A DNA stretch of 7,322 bases from Muricomes sp. GTDB taxonomy: Bacteria > Bacillota > Clostridia > Lachnospirales > Lachnospiraceae. Made by a program: the position numbers and the translations under genes. The stretch is taken from NCBI GenBank assembly GCA_020024675.1, contig JAHHTM010000056.1:1-7322 (forward strand), in the 5' to 3' direction. A model generated the notes under the pieces. It saw nothing but the letters and a program-made list of their open reading frames with translations, made no database searches and was not told the DNA's origin. Shown piece by piece: positions 1 to 6,404 of the stretch (its first letter is position 1; every line of letters starts with the position of its first letter).

Positions 1-423
1 AGAGAAAATAATCGGATATCCACATGACTGATATATATTTTTTAATTCATTAATTTCTGATTCTCGTGCAATATCTTTTTTATTAAAACACAATGTAACA
101 GGGATTTCTTTTCGTTCCATCATAATAAGAAATCGATCTAATAAATTAAAATGAGGCATAGGTTCTGTTACAGCAAATATAACAAGTGCCTGATCTATAT
201 TCGCAACTGCCGGACGTATCAATTCATTTTTTCTTGGTAATATCCGAACTATATTTCCTATTTTATTTTCCCGGCTTAAAATTTCTATTTCAACATTATC
301 ACCCACTAACGGTTTAATTTTGTCTTTTCTAAAAATTCCTTTTGCCTTACACTCATAAACACCGGATTCTACTACATAAACGTAGTAGAATCCGGCAATC
401 CCTTTTAATATCTTTCCCTGCAT
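1..423 (-). CDS. rsgA: Ribosome small-subunit-dependent GTPase A, N-terminal part (cut by left edge)
   Basis: RsgA (YjeQ; CpgA/YloQ in Bacillus) is a circularly permuted GTPase that acts late in 30S subunit assembly in the cytoplasm. The first 141 codons are present, about half of a usual protein of roughly 290 residues. The N-terminal OB-fold strand signature (GxxYYV near residue 11, FRKDKIKPLVGD at about 31-42) is followed by the start of the GTPase domain: RPAVANIDQ at 70-78, LLDRF near 94-98, and the G4 motif NKKD at 114-117. G4 coming before the P-loop is the hallmark of the permutation; the P-loop, G3 and zinc-binding C-terminus lie outside the window. The ATG sits 8 nt after the pknB stop. 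Only a weak AGGA, about 11 nt upstream and inside pknB, could serve as Shine-Dalgarno, so translation may be coupled to pknB. A perfect hairpin covers codons 10-21. The identity is secure; the incomplete end is a window effect, not a pseudogene. Confidence 0.95.
   Translation of the reverse strand, partial: MQGKILKGIAGFYYVYVVESGVYECKAKGIFRKDKIKPLVGDNVEIEILSRENKIGNIVRILPRKNELIRPAVANIDQALVIFAVTEPMPHFNLLDRFLIMMERKEIPVTLCFNKKDIARESEINELKNIYQSCGYPIIFS
362..395 (-). repeat. Perfect 14-bp inverted repeat inside the 5' end of rsgA
   Basis: Two 14-nt arms, 362-375 and 382-395, are exact reverse complements around a 6-nt spacer. In the rsgA mRNA this gives an unbroken stem starting at nucleotide 29 of the coding sequence, just beyond the footprint of an initiating ribosome. 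No U-run follows it on the coding strand, so it is not a standard intrinsic terminator. The arms encode ordinary OB-fold residues (GFYY...VVESG). They use C-ending codons (TTC TAC TAC, TCC), whereas the rest of the fragment mostly uses T-ending ones: its other four Tyr codons are all TAT. A role in translation or mRNA stability is inference. Confidence 0.85.
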
Positions 424-431
424 AAATTCAA

Positions 432-2516
432 CTATCCTACTGGATTTCCTCCATCTACTGGTGGATTTGGTTGTTCTGGTGTTGGTGGTTCTGGTGTCGG
501 TTCTGGTCCCATACTTATCACAAAATCAACTGTAGAACCTTCTTCCATCTGACTTCCACTTCCTGCTGACTGGGTAATTACATATCCACTCATAACATTA
601 CTGTCATACTTGGTTGAAACATTTCCAACTTTTAATCCAGCTCTTTCCAAAGCTGCTCTTGCCTCAGCTTCTGTTTTTCCATATAAGGCAGGAACAGTAC
701 TCATTTTAATTTTTTTCCCTTTGCTTATCACAATGTTAACAGTAGCACCCTTATCCATTTTCTTTCCGGCCTTCTCTGATTGTGACATCACAATTCCTGT
801 TTCATACCTGTCACTATATTCTTCTGAAACATTTCCACAGATAAATCCAGCTTCTATTAAAGCAGCTCTTGCCTCAGCTTCTGTCTTTCCTTCCAGGTTT
901 GGAATTGTTCCCTTTTCTGAACCTTTACTGATAACAATAACAACCTTGGAACCTTCCTTCACTTCAGCTCCTGGCTTTGGAGAAGTTGAAATAACTTTTC
1001 CTTCTTCTATTGTGTCATCAAACTCAAATTTAGAATCCACTACAAGCCCGGCATCTGTAAGAATCTTCTGTGCTTCATCTTCACTTTGATTCAAAACATC
1101 TGGAATACGCACTTTCTTTTCTTCTTTTCCACTACTTACCACAAGCTTGATTTCGGTATTTTTTGCCACTTTTTTTCCTGCTTCTGGTGTTTGTTTCATA
1201 ACTTGATTCTTTCTATATTGATCAGACGATTCCTTTTTTACAATCTGATATCCTAGATTCGCATCATTCAAAATAGCGATTGCCTCATCGATTGATTTTC
1301 CAACAACCTTAGGAACATTGATCTGCTTTTCTTCTTGATCTTCAATCACTTTCTTACCATTGATCTTGAAAATTCCGGTTGCTTTTCCAATCATAAAAAT
1401 AGCTGCGATTGCTATAACTAAAGCTGCTGCAATCATCAGTATTTTCATGATTTTTTTCATATTAGGATCTACGCCCTCTTTTCTTTTTCTAGAGCGATCT
1501 TCATCATAGTCCTCGTCTTCATAGTCATAATCGTCATCATCATAATCATCGTCATACTCATCATCATAGTCATCATCGTCATACTCATCATCTGCGTATC
1601 TGCGATTTTTGATTCTGTTTACTTCAGCTTCAGATAATACAACTGTTTCATCTAATGAATTTGCATAAGGCGACATGTTTACAAAACCACCTTCAGGATC
1701 TGTCAATGAATGTTTTAAATCCTGAATAAGATCTTCACAATTTAAGTATCTTCGGTCTGGATTTTTCTGCGTACATTTCATAACAATGCATTCCAGACTG
1801 TATGGAATATCTGGGACTTCCTCTGCTGGCGAAATTATATTTTCTTGTAAATGCTTGATTGCAACTGAAACTGTAGAATCTCCATCAAATGGCACATGAC
1901 CTGTGATCATCTCATACATGGTAATACCGGCAGAATAGATATCACTCTTCTCATCTACCACACCACCTCTTGCCTGCTCTGGTGATGCATAATGAACAGA
2001 TCCCATTACACTCGCACTTATGGTCTTCGTAGTAGTCGTTGCATGGGCAATTCCAAAATCTGTAACTTTAACTTTTCCTTCTTTGGAAATAATAATATTC
2101 TGCGGCTTGATATCCCTATGAATAATATGCTGCTTATGCGCAGCCTGAATCCCCGTCACCATCTGAATCGAAATACTTACTGTTTCTTTTGGTGTCAATC
2201 TGCCCTTTTTCTCTATATATTCTTTCAGTGTAATTCCTTCAACAAGTTCCATTACCATATAGTAAAGGCCTCTGTCTTGTCCTACATCGTATACATTGAC
2301 CACGTTGGGATGCATAAGACCTGCCGCTGCCTGTGCCTCACTCAAAAATTTCTGAATAAAAACCTCATCCGAGCGGTAATCACTTTTTAGAACTTTGATT
2401 GCGACAAAACGATTTAGTTTATGGTCTTTTCCTTTATATACATCTGCCATACCACCGGCACCGATCTTGCCAATGATCTCATATCGTTTTCCTAAAAAAA
2501 TTCCTTCTTTTAACAT
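432..2516 (-). CDS. pknB: PASTA-domain Ser/Thr protein kinase (PknB/PrkC/Stk1 family)
   Basis: This is a membrane eukaryotic-type Ser/Thr kinase. Such kinases sense muropeptides or lipid II and phosphorylate targets in growth, wall synthesis and translation. The kinase domain spans about residues 11-272: Gly-loop GAGGMA (19-24), ATP-binding Lys41 in VAIK, catalytic HRDIKPQN (133-140, Asp135), DFG (153-155), a Thr/Ser-rich activation loop (about 160-173) as expected for autophosphorylation, and SPE at 178-180. An Asp/Tyr-rich linker (about 309-340) and a basic stop (RSRKRK) precede one membrane helix at about 356-378. Four PASTA repeats follow (about 399-464, 467-532, 536-601, 606-669), then a Pro/Glu-rich tail (671-694). 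The length of 694 fits the family. The start overlaps the end of stp by 7 nt and has a strong GAGGTGA site. All catalytic residues are intact, so an active kinase is expected. It is the third-from-last step of a conserved pairing with its phosphatase and its likely substrate RsgA. Confidence 0.97.
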   Translation of the reverse strand: MLKEGIFLGKRYEIIGKIGAGGMADVYKGKDHKLNRFVAIKVLKSDYRSDEVFIQKFLSEAQAAAGLMHPNVVNVYDVGQDRGLYYMVMELVEGITLKEYIEKKGRLTPKETVSISIQMVTGIQAAHKQHIIHRDIKPQNIIISKEGKVKVTDFGIAHATTTTKTISASVMGSVHYASPEQARGGVVDEKSDIYSAGITMYEMITGHVPFDGDSTVSVAIKHLQENIISPAEEVPDIPYSLECIVMKCTQKNPDRRYLNCEDLIQDLKHSLTDPEGGFVNMSPYANSLDETVVLSEAEVNRIKNRRYADDEYDDDDYDDEYDDDYDDDDYDYEDEDYDEDRSRKRKEGVDPNMKKIMKILMIAAALVIAIAAIFMIGKATGIFKINGKKVIEDQEEKQINVPKVVGKSIDEAIAILNDANLGYQIVKKESSDQYRKNQVMKQTPEAGKKVAKNTEIKLVVSSGKEEKKVRIPDVLNQSEDEAQKILTDAGLVVDSKFEFDDTIEEGKVISTSPKPGAEVKEGSKVVIVISKGSEKGTIPNLEGKTEAEARAALIEAGFICGNVSEEYSDRYETGIVMSQSEKAGKKMDKGATVNIVISKGKKIKMSTVPALYGKTEAEARAALERAGLKVGNVSTKYDSNVMSGYVITQSAGSGSQMEEGSTVDFVISMGPEPTPEPPTPEQPNPPVDGGNPVG
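435..506 (-). repeat. Pro/Glu-rich extracellular C-terminal tail of PknB, built on short repeats
   Basis: The last 24 residues of the kinase (671-694) follow the fourth PASTA repeat and are dominated by Pro, Glu, Thr and Gly (PEPTPEPPTPEQP...). On the plus strand the octamer TTCTGGTG occurs at 474-481 and 489-496, and TTCTGGT again at 501-507, so the coding DNA is itself repetitive. The tail should lie outside the membrane in the wall space. Such tails are usually flexible; any wall-binding role is inference. Confidence 0.7.
510..1322 (-). repeat. Four tandem PASTA repeats (extracellular sensor of PknB)
   Basis: Four units of about 65 residues lie in a row: 1125-1322 (PASTA1), 921-1118 (PASTA2), 714-911 (PASTA3) and 510-701 (PASTA4). 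Each has a VP/IP start, a [GN][KQ][ST]xxEA helix, and a closing hydrophobic strand ending in S(K/S/M)G. PASTA domains of this family bind peptidoglycan fragments or lipid II. PASTA3 and PASTA4 share 34 of 64 residues, including an unbroken 11-residue block (GKTEAEARAAL). The DNA of that block (861-890 and 651-680) matches at 28 of 30 positions, exactly 210 nt apart, which suggests recent duplication or gene conversion. Confidence 0.9.
1497..1592 (-). repeat. Asp/Tyr-rich acidic juxtamembrane linker of PknB with 27-nt direct repeat
   Basis: Residues about 309-340 of the kinase consist almost entirely of Asp, Glu and Tyr, with blocks such as DDEYDDDDY and DDEYDDDYDDDDY. The DNA is a run of GTC/ATC/ATA triplets on the plus strand, and a 20-nt word is repeated exactly at 1546-1565 and 1573-1592 (27-nt period, 9 codons). 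The linker sits on the cytoplasmic side, between the kinase domain and a basic cluster (RSRKRK) next to the membrane helix. Expansion by slippage in steps of three would stay in frame. The function is unknown to me. Confidence 0.85.
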
Positions 2517-3256
2517 ACACTCACCTCATCTGCAAATGGCTCTACCAATACAATGCCGATATTGTCAGTTCCTCCATTTTCTTTTGCAGAGTCTACAAGT
2601 GATACCGCTGATTCCACAATATCTCTTCCCCCCTGCACAATATGGAATAATTCATCATCCTCGACCATATTGCTTAGCCCATCTGTGCACATAAGAATGA
2701 TGTCTCCTTTTTTCAAACGATGCTCATAAAAATCGACTTCTACATCATCTTTTGCACCGATTGCTCTTGTAATAATATTTTTATCCGGATGATACTTTGC
2801 CTCCTCCGGTTTTATGCCTCCTAACCGAACCATTTCCTCTACAAGAGAGTGATCCTTTGTAAGTTGAGTAATCCCCTGATTAATCAAATACAGTCTACTG
2901 TCACCTACGTTAGCAAAATACATCATTTGATTCACGATCGTAGCAACTACAATCGTAGTTCCCATGCCTTTAAGCTCCGGATCCTGATTTGCTTTTTTTA
3001 TAATTTCTCTATTTGCAACTTTAATCGCAGAAACAAGCGCTTTTTCTGCATCATCAATATTAGAACTTTTTAATTCTCTGATCACTGTCTCTACTGTATA
3101 TTTAGAAGCATAGTCTCCAGCCTGATGTCCTCCCATTCCGTCTGCTACTACAAACAGATTATCTAAAGGACCAATTGGATTGTCCGTTGTGTAGACATAA
3201 TCCTGATTCACCTGTCTTACCATACCCACGTCAGTAACCGCAAATGTCTTCATCAT
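2510..3256 (-). CDS. stp: PP2C-family Ser/Thr protein phosphatase (Stp/PrpC)
   Basis: This cytoplasmic PPM/PP2C phosphatase reverses phosphorylation by the neighbouring PASTA kinase, using two or three bound Mn/Mg ions. The 248 residues are typical for Stp/PrpC. Numbered from the first Met, motifs in order are VRQVNQD (13-19), the metal-binding VADGMGG (37-43, Asp39), GMGTT (97-101), NVGDSR (116-121), KDHS (134-137), the metal-binding TDGL (191-194, Asp192) and GGTDN (228-232, Asp231). No key residue is missing. Two Met codons start the frame. A good AAAGGAGA site lies 3 nt before the first ATG and 6 nt before the second, and homologues usually begin MKTF, so the second (3253) is perhaps the real start, giving 247 residues. 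Its stop lies inside the start region of pknB, so phosphatase and kinase are probably made by coupled translation. Confidence 0.96.
   Translation of the reverse strand: MMKTFAVTDVGMVRQVNQDYVYTTDNPIGPLDNLFVVADGMGGHQAGDYASKYTVETVIRELKSSNIDDAEKALVSAIKVANREIIKKANQDPELKGMGTTIVVATIVNQMMYFANVGDSRLYLINQGITQLTKDHSLVEEMVRLGGIKPEEAKYHPDKNIITRAIGAKDDVEVDFYEHRLKKGDIILMCTDGLSNMVEDDELFHIVQGGRDIVESAVSLVDSAKENGGTDNIGIVLVEPFADEVSVC
2521..2527 (-). promoter_or_regulatory. Strong Shine-Dalgarno of pknB inside the end of stp
   Basis: GAGGTGA matches the 3' end of 16S rRNA at seven consecutive bases, with 4 nt to the pknB ATG (7 nt counted from the GAGG core). It lies wholly within stp coding sequence, four codons before its stop, so ribosomes finishing stp pass directly over it. 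Confidence 0.8.
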
Positions 3257-3259
3257 TTT

Positions 3260-3267
3260 TCTCCTTT
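3260..3267 (-). promoter_or_regulatory. Shine-Dalgarno of stp overlapping the rlmN stop
   Basis: AAAGGAGA overlaps the rlmN TAA stop (3266-3268). Counted from GGAG (3261-3264), the spacing is 4 nt to the first ATG at 3256 and 7 nt to the second at 3253. The second spacing is closer to the optimum, which favours the shorter Stp protein. Confidence 0.75.
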
Positions 3268-4306
3268 ATTCATTGCATGTCTGCACATAACGTCGTCTTA
3301 ACTGACCACAGGCGCCGTCTATATCTGCGCCCATTTCTCTTCTTATAGTAACATTTATTCCGCTTTTTTCAAGTTTATTTTTAAAATTCAAAGCACTTTT
3401 ACGGCTTGGCTGCTCAAAATTACGTTCTTTTATTGGATTTACAGGTATAAGATTTAAGTGGCAATTTCTTGGTTTTAAAATCTCTGTTAGTTCTTTTGCA
3501 TCTTCATCTGTATCATTCACTCCATGTACCAGACTATACTCAAATGTAATCCTTCTTCCCGTTTCTTTAAAATATGCATCACAGGCTTTTAGCACTTCTG
3601 AGAGTTCATATTTATTCGCCACTGGCATCAATTTTTTTCTTTTTTCCTGTGTTGCACCATGAAGAGAAAGTGCAAGTGTGATTTGAAGATCTTCTTTTGC
3701 CAATTCCAAAATATTAGGAACTATGCCACAAGTAGATACCGTTATATTCCTCTGACTGATATTCAATCCGTGTTCATCTGTAAGTAGTGTGATAAATCTT
3801 AAAAAGTTATCATAGTTATCCAATGGCTCACCAGTTCCCATGATTACAACATTGGACACTCTTTCTCCTATAATCTTTTGTATCTGATAAATTTGTCCAA
3901 CCATTTCTGATGATGACAGGTTTCTAACAAGTCCCCCTATTGTTGATGCGCAAAACCGACACCCCATACGGCATCCAACCTGTGAAGAAATACATACGGA
4001 ATTTCCATGCTTATATCTCATGAGTACACTCTCAACAACATTTCCATCATACAGTTGAAAAAGGAACTTGTTTGTCCCGTCAATTTTCGACTGCTGACGT
4101 TCCAACATAGTTACCGGAAGTATTTCATATTCCTCTTTCAATTTTTCTCTAAAGTTTTTTGAAAGATCTGTCATCTCATCAAAATGATCTGCCAGTTTTA
4201 CATGCAGCCATTCATAAATTTGTTTGGCACGAAACTTTTTTTCTCCTAATGTTTCCACTTCTTTTATTAGTTCTTCATATGTATATGCTCGAATATCTTT
4301 TTTCAT
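3266..4306 (-). CDS. rlmN: Dual-specificity RNA methyltransferase RlmN (23S A2503 / tRNA A37, m2A)
   Basis: RlmN is a radical-SAM enzyme that methylates C2 of A2503 in 23S rRNA at the peptidyl-transferase centre, and of A37 in some tRNAs. The 346 residues are usual for the family. The N-terminal accessory domain (about 1-90) has the RAKQIYEWLH motif (26-35). The 4Fe-4S cluster cysteines are in CRMGCRFC (112, 116, 119). MGTGEPLDNYDN (156-167) is the SAM-binding GEP region, SLHG (214-217) and the LIPVNPIKE segment (286-294) follow, and GACGQL carries Cys333, the cysteine that takes the methyl group. Cys105, seven residues before the cluster, matches the second catalytic cysteine. The gene begins 36 nt after the rsmB stop, with a modest GGAAAA site about 10 nt upstream. 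Cfr, the antibiotic-resistance relative, is possible by fold, but the housekeeping context and sequence favour RlmN. Confidence 0.97.
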   Translation of the reverse strand: MKKDIRAYTYEELIKEVETLGEKKFRAKQIYEWLHVKLADHFDEMTDLSKNFREKLKEEYEILPVTMLERQQSKIDGTNKFLFQLYDGNVVESVLMRYKHGNSVCISSQVGCRMGCRFCASTIGGLVRNLSSSEMVGQIYQIQKIIGERVSNVVIMGTGEPLDNYDNFLRFITLLTDEHGLNISQRNITVSTCGIVPNILELAKEDLQITLALSLHGATQEKRKKLMPVANKYELSEVLKACDAYFKETGRRITFEYSLVHGVNDTDEDAKELTEILKPRNCHLNLIPVNPIKERNFEQPSRKSALNFKNKLEKSGINVTIRREMGADIDGACGQLRRRYVQTCNE

Positions 4307-4342
4307 CTACCAATTATTTTCCTTTTTCTTTCTATCACTGTC

Positions 4343-5701
4343 TTACTTATTGCCTTTTTGGTTTCTTTTGAATCTTGCGATAAAAAAGCCATCACTATCA
4401 TGAACTCCCGGAAGTAACTGAAGACATCCGTTTTTCACCTCTTCTTTTAATTCTTCACACAAATAATTTTCTATATTATCTAACGTGAATTCTGGATGTT
4501 TTTCTAAAAACCACTGTACATTATCCATATTTTCTTGCCTGTTGATGGTACATGTGCTGTAAATCAGGATTCCTTCTGGTTTTACATATTTCCAGACAAC
4601 ATCAAGGATATTTTTCTGGATTACTGCTAAGTCCTCTGTCTGTTCTTTTGTCGTTTTGTATTTAAGATCTGTTTTCTTTCCAAGAACCCCAAGTCCTGAA
4701 CATGGAAGATCTGCAATCACAATATCAGCTTTTTCTATAGAATCTTTTGCAACTACAGATGCATCCGCTTTTCTGGCCGAAATATTTTTAAATTGCATTC
4801 TCTGTATGTTTTCTTCTATAAGCCCTACTTTATATTCTGTAAGGTCCCTTGCCTCAACATGCCCTGTTCCAGCAAGAAGGTCTGCCATATGGATTGCTTT
4901 CCCCCCCGGAGCTGCACATACATCAATCACCTGTGCATCTTTTCTTGGCTGGGAAACTGCAGATACAAGCATTGAACTTACATCTTGGACTGTAAACCAA
5001 CCATTCTGAAAACTTTCCAACTCACTTAAATGATCATAACCTTTGATTTTATAGGCATAAGGAAGATATTTGTGCCGTTCCCACGAAACCGCTTCTTTAT
5101 CCAGATTGATTTCTAATTCTCCCGTCGAAATTCTGCTCGTATTGCAGCGGATTGTCACTGGTTTTTCTTTTTGAAAATCTGCAAGCATCTTCTCTACTGT
5201 ATCTTTATCATATTCTTTTAACCACAATTCAATAATCCACTCAGGCATAGAATACTTTACGGATAATGCCTGTAACGGATCTGAAGGCCAAATAATCGTA
5301 TCTTTCCCTCTTATGATACTTCTAAGTACTCCGTTTACAAATCCTCGAAGCGGAGCAAATCCTTTTTTGACCGCCAATTTTACTGCCTCATTGCATGCAG
5401 CTGAATCTGGAACTGTGTCCATATACTTTAACTGATACACAGCACTTCTTAAAATATTGCGAATAACCGGTTTCATTTTTTTTACTTTAACTTTCGAAAA
5501 CTGATTAAGAATATAATCAATTTCTATCATGTGTTCCAACGTTCCATCCGTAACTCTCGTGATAAATGAACGTTCTTTTTTATCCAGATACTGGTATTTA
5601 TCTAACACATTTTTTAAAGCAATATGACTATATACATCATGTTCTGTGATCTCTAATAAGATTGCCAGAACTATTTCTCTTTCATTTATTGGTTTTCCCA
5701 T
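4343..5701 (-). CDS. rsmB: 16S rRNA m5C967 methyltransferase RsmB (Sun/YloM)
   Basis: RsmB methylates C5 of C967 (E. coli numbering) in 16S rRNA, using SAM and two cysteines. The 452 residues match the two-part family layout. A NusB-like RNA-binding domain covers about 1-140 (RSFITRVTDGTLEH at 44-57, NEAVKLAVKKG at 104-114, FVNGVLR at 121-127). The Rossmann methyltransferase domain has motif I VIDVCAAPGGK (258-268), motif IV DLPCSGLG (331-338, Cys334) and motif VI YSTCT (381-385, catalytic Cys384), ending with HDSDGFFIARFKR. The usual VQDESS motif reads VQDVSS at 238-243, a change I cannot interpret. A run of seven G encodes Pro-Gly-Gly in motif I. The ATG lies 3 nt after the yugP stop, with AAGGAG 6 nt upstream, so coupling to yugP is likely. 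Confidence 0.96.
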   Translation of the reverse strand: MGKPINEREIVLAILLEITEHDVYSHIALKNVLDKYQYLDKKERSFITRVTDGTLEHMIEIDYILNQFSKVKVKKMKPVIRNILRSAVYQLKYMDTVPDSAACNEAVKLAVKKGFAPLRGFVNGVLRSIIRGKDTIIWPSDPLQALSVKYSMPEWIIELWLKEYDKDTVEKMLADFQKEKPVTIRCNTSRISTGELEINLDKEAVSWERHKYLPYAYKIKGYDHLSELESFQNGWFTVQDVSSMLVSAVSQPRKDAQVIDVCAAPGGKAIHMADLLAGTGHVEARDLTEYKVGLIEENIQRMQFKNISARKADASVVAKDSIEKADIVIADLPCSGLGVLGKKTDLKYKTTKEQTEDLAVIQKNILDVVWKYVKPEGILIYSTCTINRQENMDNVQWFLEKHPEFTLDNIENYLCEELKEEVKNGCLQLLPGVHDSDGFFIARFKRNQKGNK

Positions 5702-5704
5702 AAA

Positions 5705-6403
5705 TTACTCCTTATTTCTTCTATTTGATGTAATGAGAAGAAGTCTTAAGAACTGTAGCATTGTAGATATAGCTCCTGCTACATACGTAAGAGCTGCTGC
5801 TTTTAGAACTTTTTTAACCCCTTTAATCTCATCCTCTCCAAGCATCCTTGTATCTTGTAAAATGTTAACTGCCCTCCTAGATGCATTAAATTCAACCGGT
5901 AATGTAACAATCTGAAACAACACTGCCAGTGAAAATAATAAAATTCCTAAATTAATCAGAAATAAAGCGCTTTTTCCATTTAAAAATAACCCTATAATTA
6001 TCAGCGGCCATGAAATAGTTGATCCAAAATTTACAACCGGAACCAAAGCTCCTCTCACCTTTAACGGAATATAGTCTGTTTGGTGCTGTATAGCATGACC
6101 ACACTCGTGCGCTGCGACACCAATTGCAGCAACTGAAGTTGATGAATACGTTGAATCTGATAATCTTAATACCTTATTTCTCGGATCATAGTGATCTGTT
6201 AATTTTCCAGAAATATGCTGCACTGTTACATCATAAATCCCACTGGCGTGTAGTATTCGCTCAGCCGCTTCTTTTCCTGTCAGGACCTGATAATTTCTAA
6301 CTCTTGCATATCGATCAAACACTGCATTTACTCTTGCAGATGCAATTGCACAAATCACTACCCCTATGAGCACAAGAATATAAGTTGGGTCATAGTAAAA
6401 CAT
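5705..6403 (-). CDS. yugP: YugP-type membrane zinc metallopeptidase
   Basis: This is a putative neutral zinc metallopeptidase of the YugP family (DUF2227-like name uncertain; peptidase_M48-like fold by motif). Its substrate is unknown. The 232 residues are normal for the family. The N-terminal helix (about 7-24) follows MFYYDPTYIL, a typical start. A soluble part (about 30-110) ends in the zinc motif HECGH (99-103), with Glu100 the likely catalytic base. Three hydrophobic segments follow at about 119-142, 146-168 and 200-224. PVEFNASRRA (169-178) offers Glu171 as a probable third ligand, followed by the conserved LTYVAGA (205-211). The start is 1 nt after the fmt stop, with a very strong AAGGAGGAG site inside the end of fmt. 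This gene is absent from this place in the Bacillus operon; the position between fmt and rsmB seems typical of Clostridia (recollection). A role in membrane protein quality control is only a guess. Confidence 0.9.
   Translation of the reverse strand: MFYYDPTYILVLIGVVICAIASARVNAVFDRYARVRNYQVLTGKEAAERILHASGIYDVTVQHISGKLTDHYDPRNKVLRLSDSTYSSTSVAAIGVAAHECGHAIQHQTDYIPLKVRGALVPVVNFGSTISWPLIIIGLFLNGKSALFLINLGILLFSLAVLFQIVTLPVEFNASRRAVNILQDTRMLGEDEIKGVKKVLKAAALTYVAGAISTMLQFLRLLLITSNRRNKE
5708..5713 (-). promoter_or_regulatory. Shine-Dalgarno of rsmB inside the last codons of yugP
   Basis: AAGGAG forms the final Lys-Glu codons of yugP and lies 6 nt before the rsmB ATG. It supports the start at 5701 and suggests coupled translation of the two genes. 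Confidence 0.75.
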
Positions 6404-6404
6404 G

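Noticed and set aside
362..395. The rsgA inverted repeat as a Rho-independent terminator
   Set aside because: On the minus strand the stem is followed by mixed sequence without a U-run, and the rsgA reading frame continues through it. On the plus strand there is only a short broken T stretch and no gene upstream to terminate.
610..1089. Open plus-strand frame opposite the PASTA region
   Set aside because: It lies wholly antisense to well-supported pknB, has no recognisable domain, and arises from the repetitive composition of the PASTA-coding DNA.
1992..2694. Plus-strand open frames opposite the kinase domain and stp
   Set aside because: Their translations are low-complexity Phe/Leu/Ser/His-rich shadows of conserved minus-strand genes and lack family resemblance.
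3266..4306. Cfr-type antibiotic resistance methyltransferase instead of RlmN
   Set aside because: The fold is shared, but the RlmN-like motifs, length and conserved chromosomal neighbourhood with rsmB, stp and pknB point to the housekeeping enzyme.
4307..4342. Internal promoter in the rsmB-rlmN gap
   Set aside because: The 36 nt are a purine-rich stretch without a convincing -35/-10 pair at proper spacing; it is better read as the rlmN leader.
4656..5009. Plus-strand open frame opposite rsmB
   Set aside because: It is antisense to the conserved methyltransferase core and has no recognisable motif.
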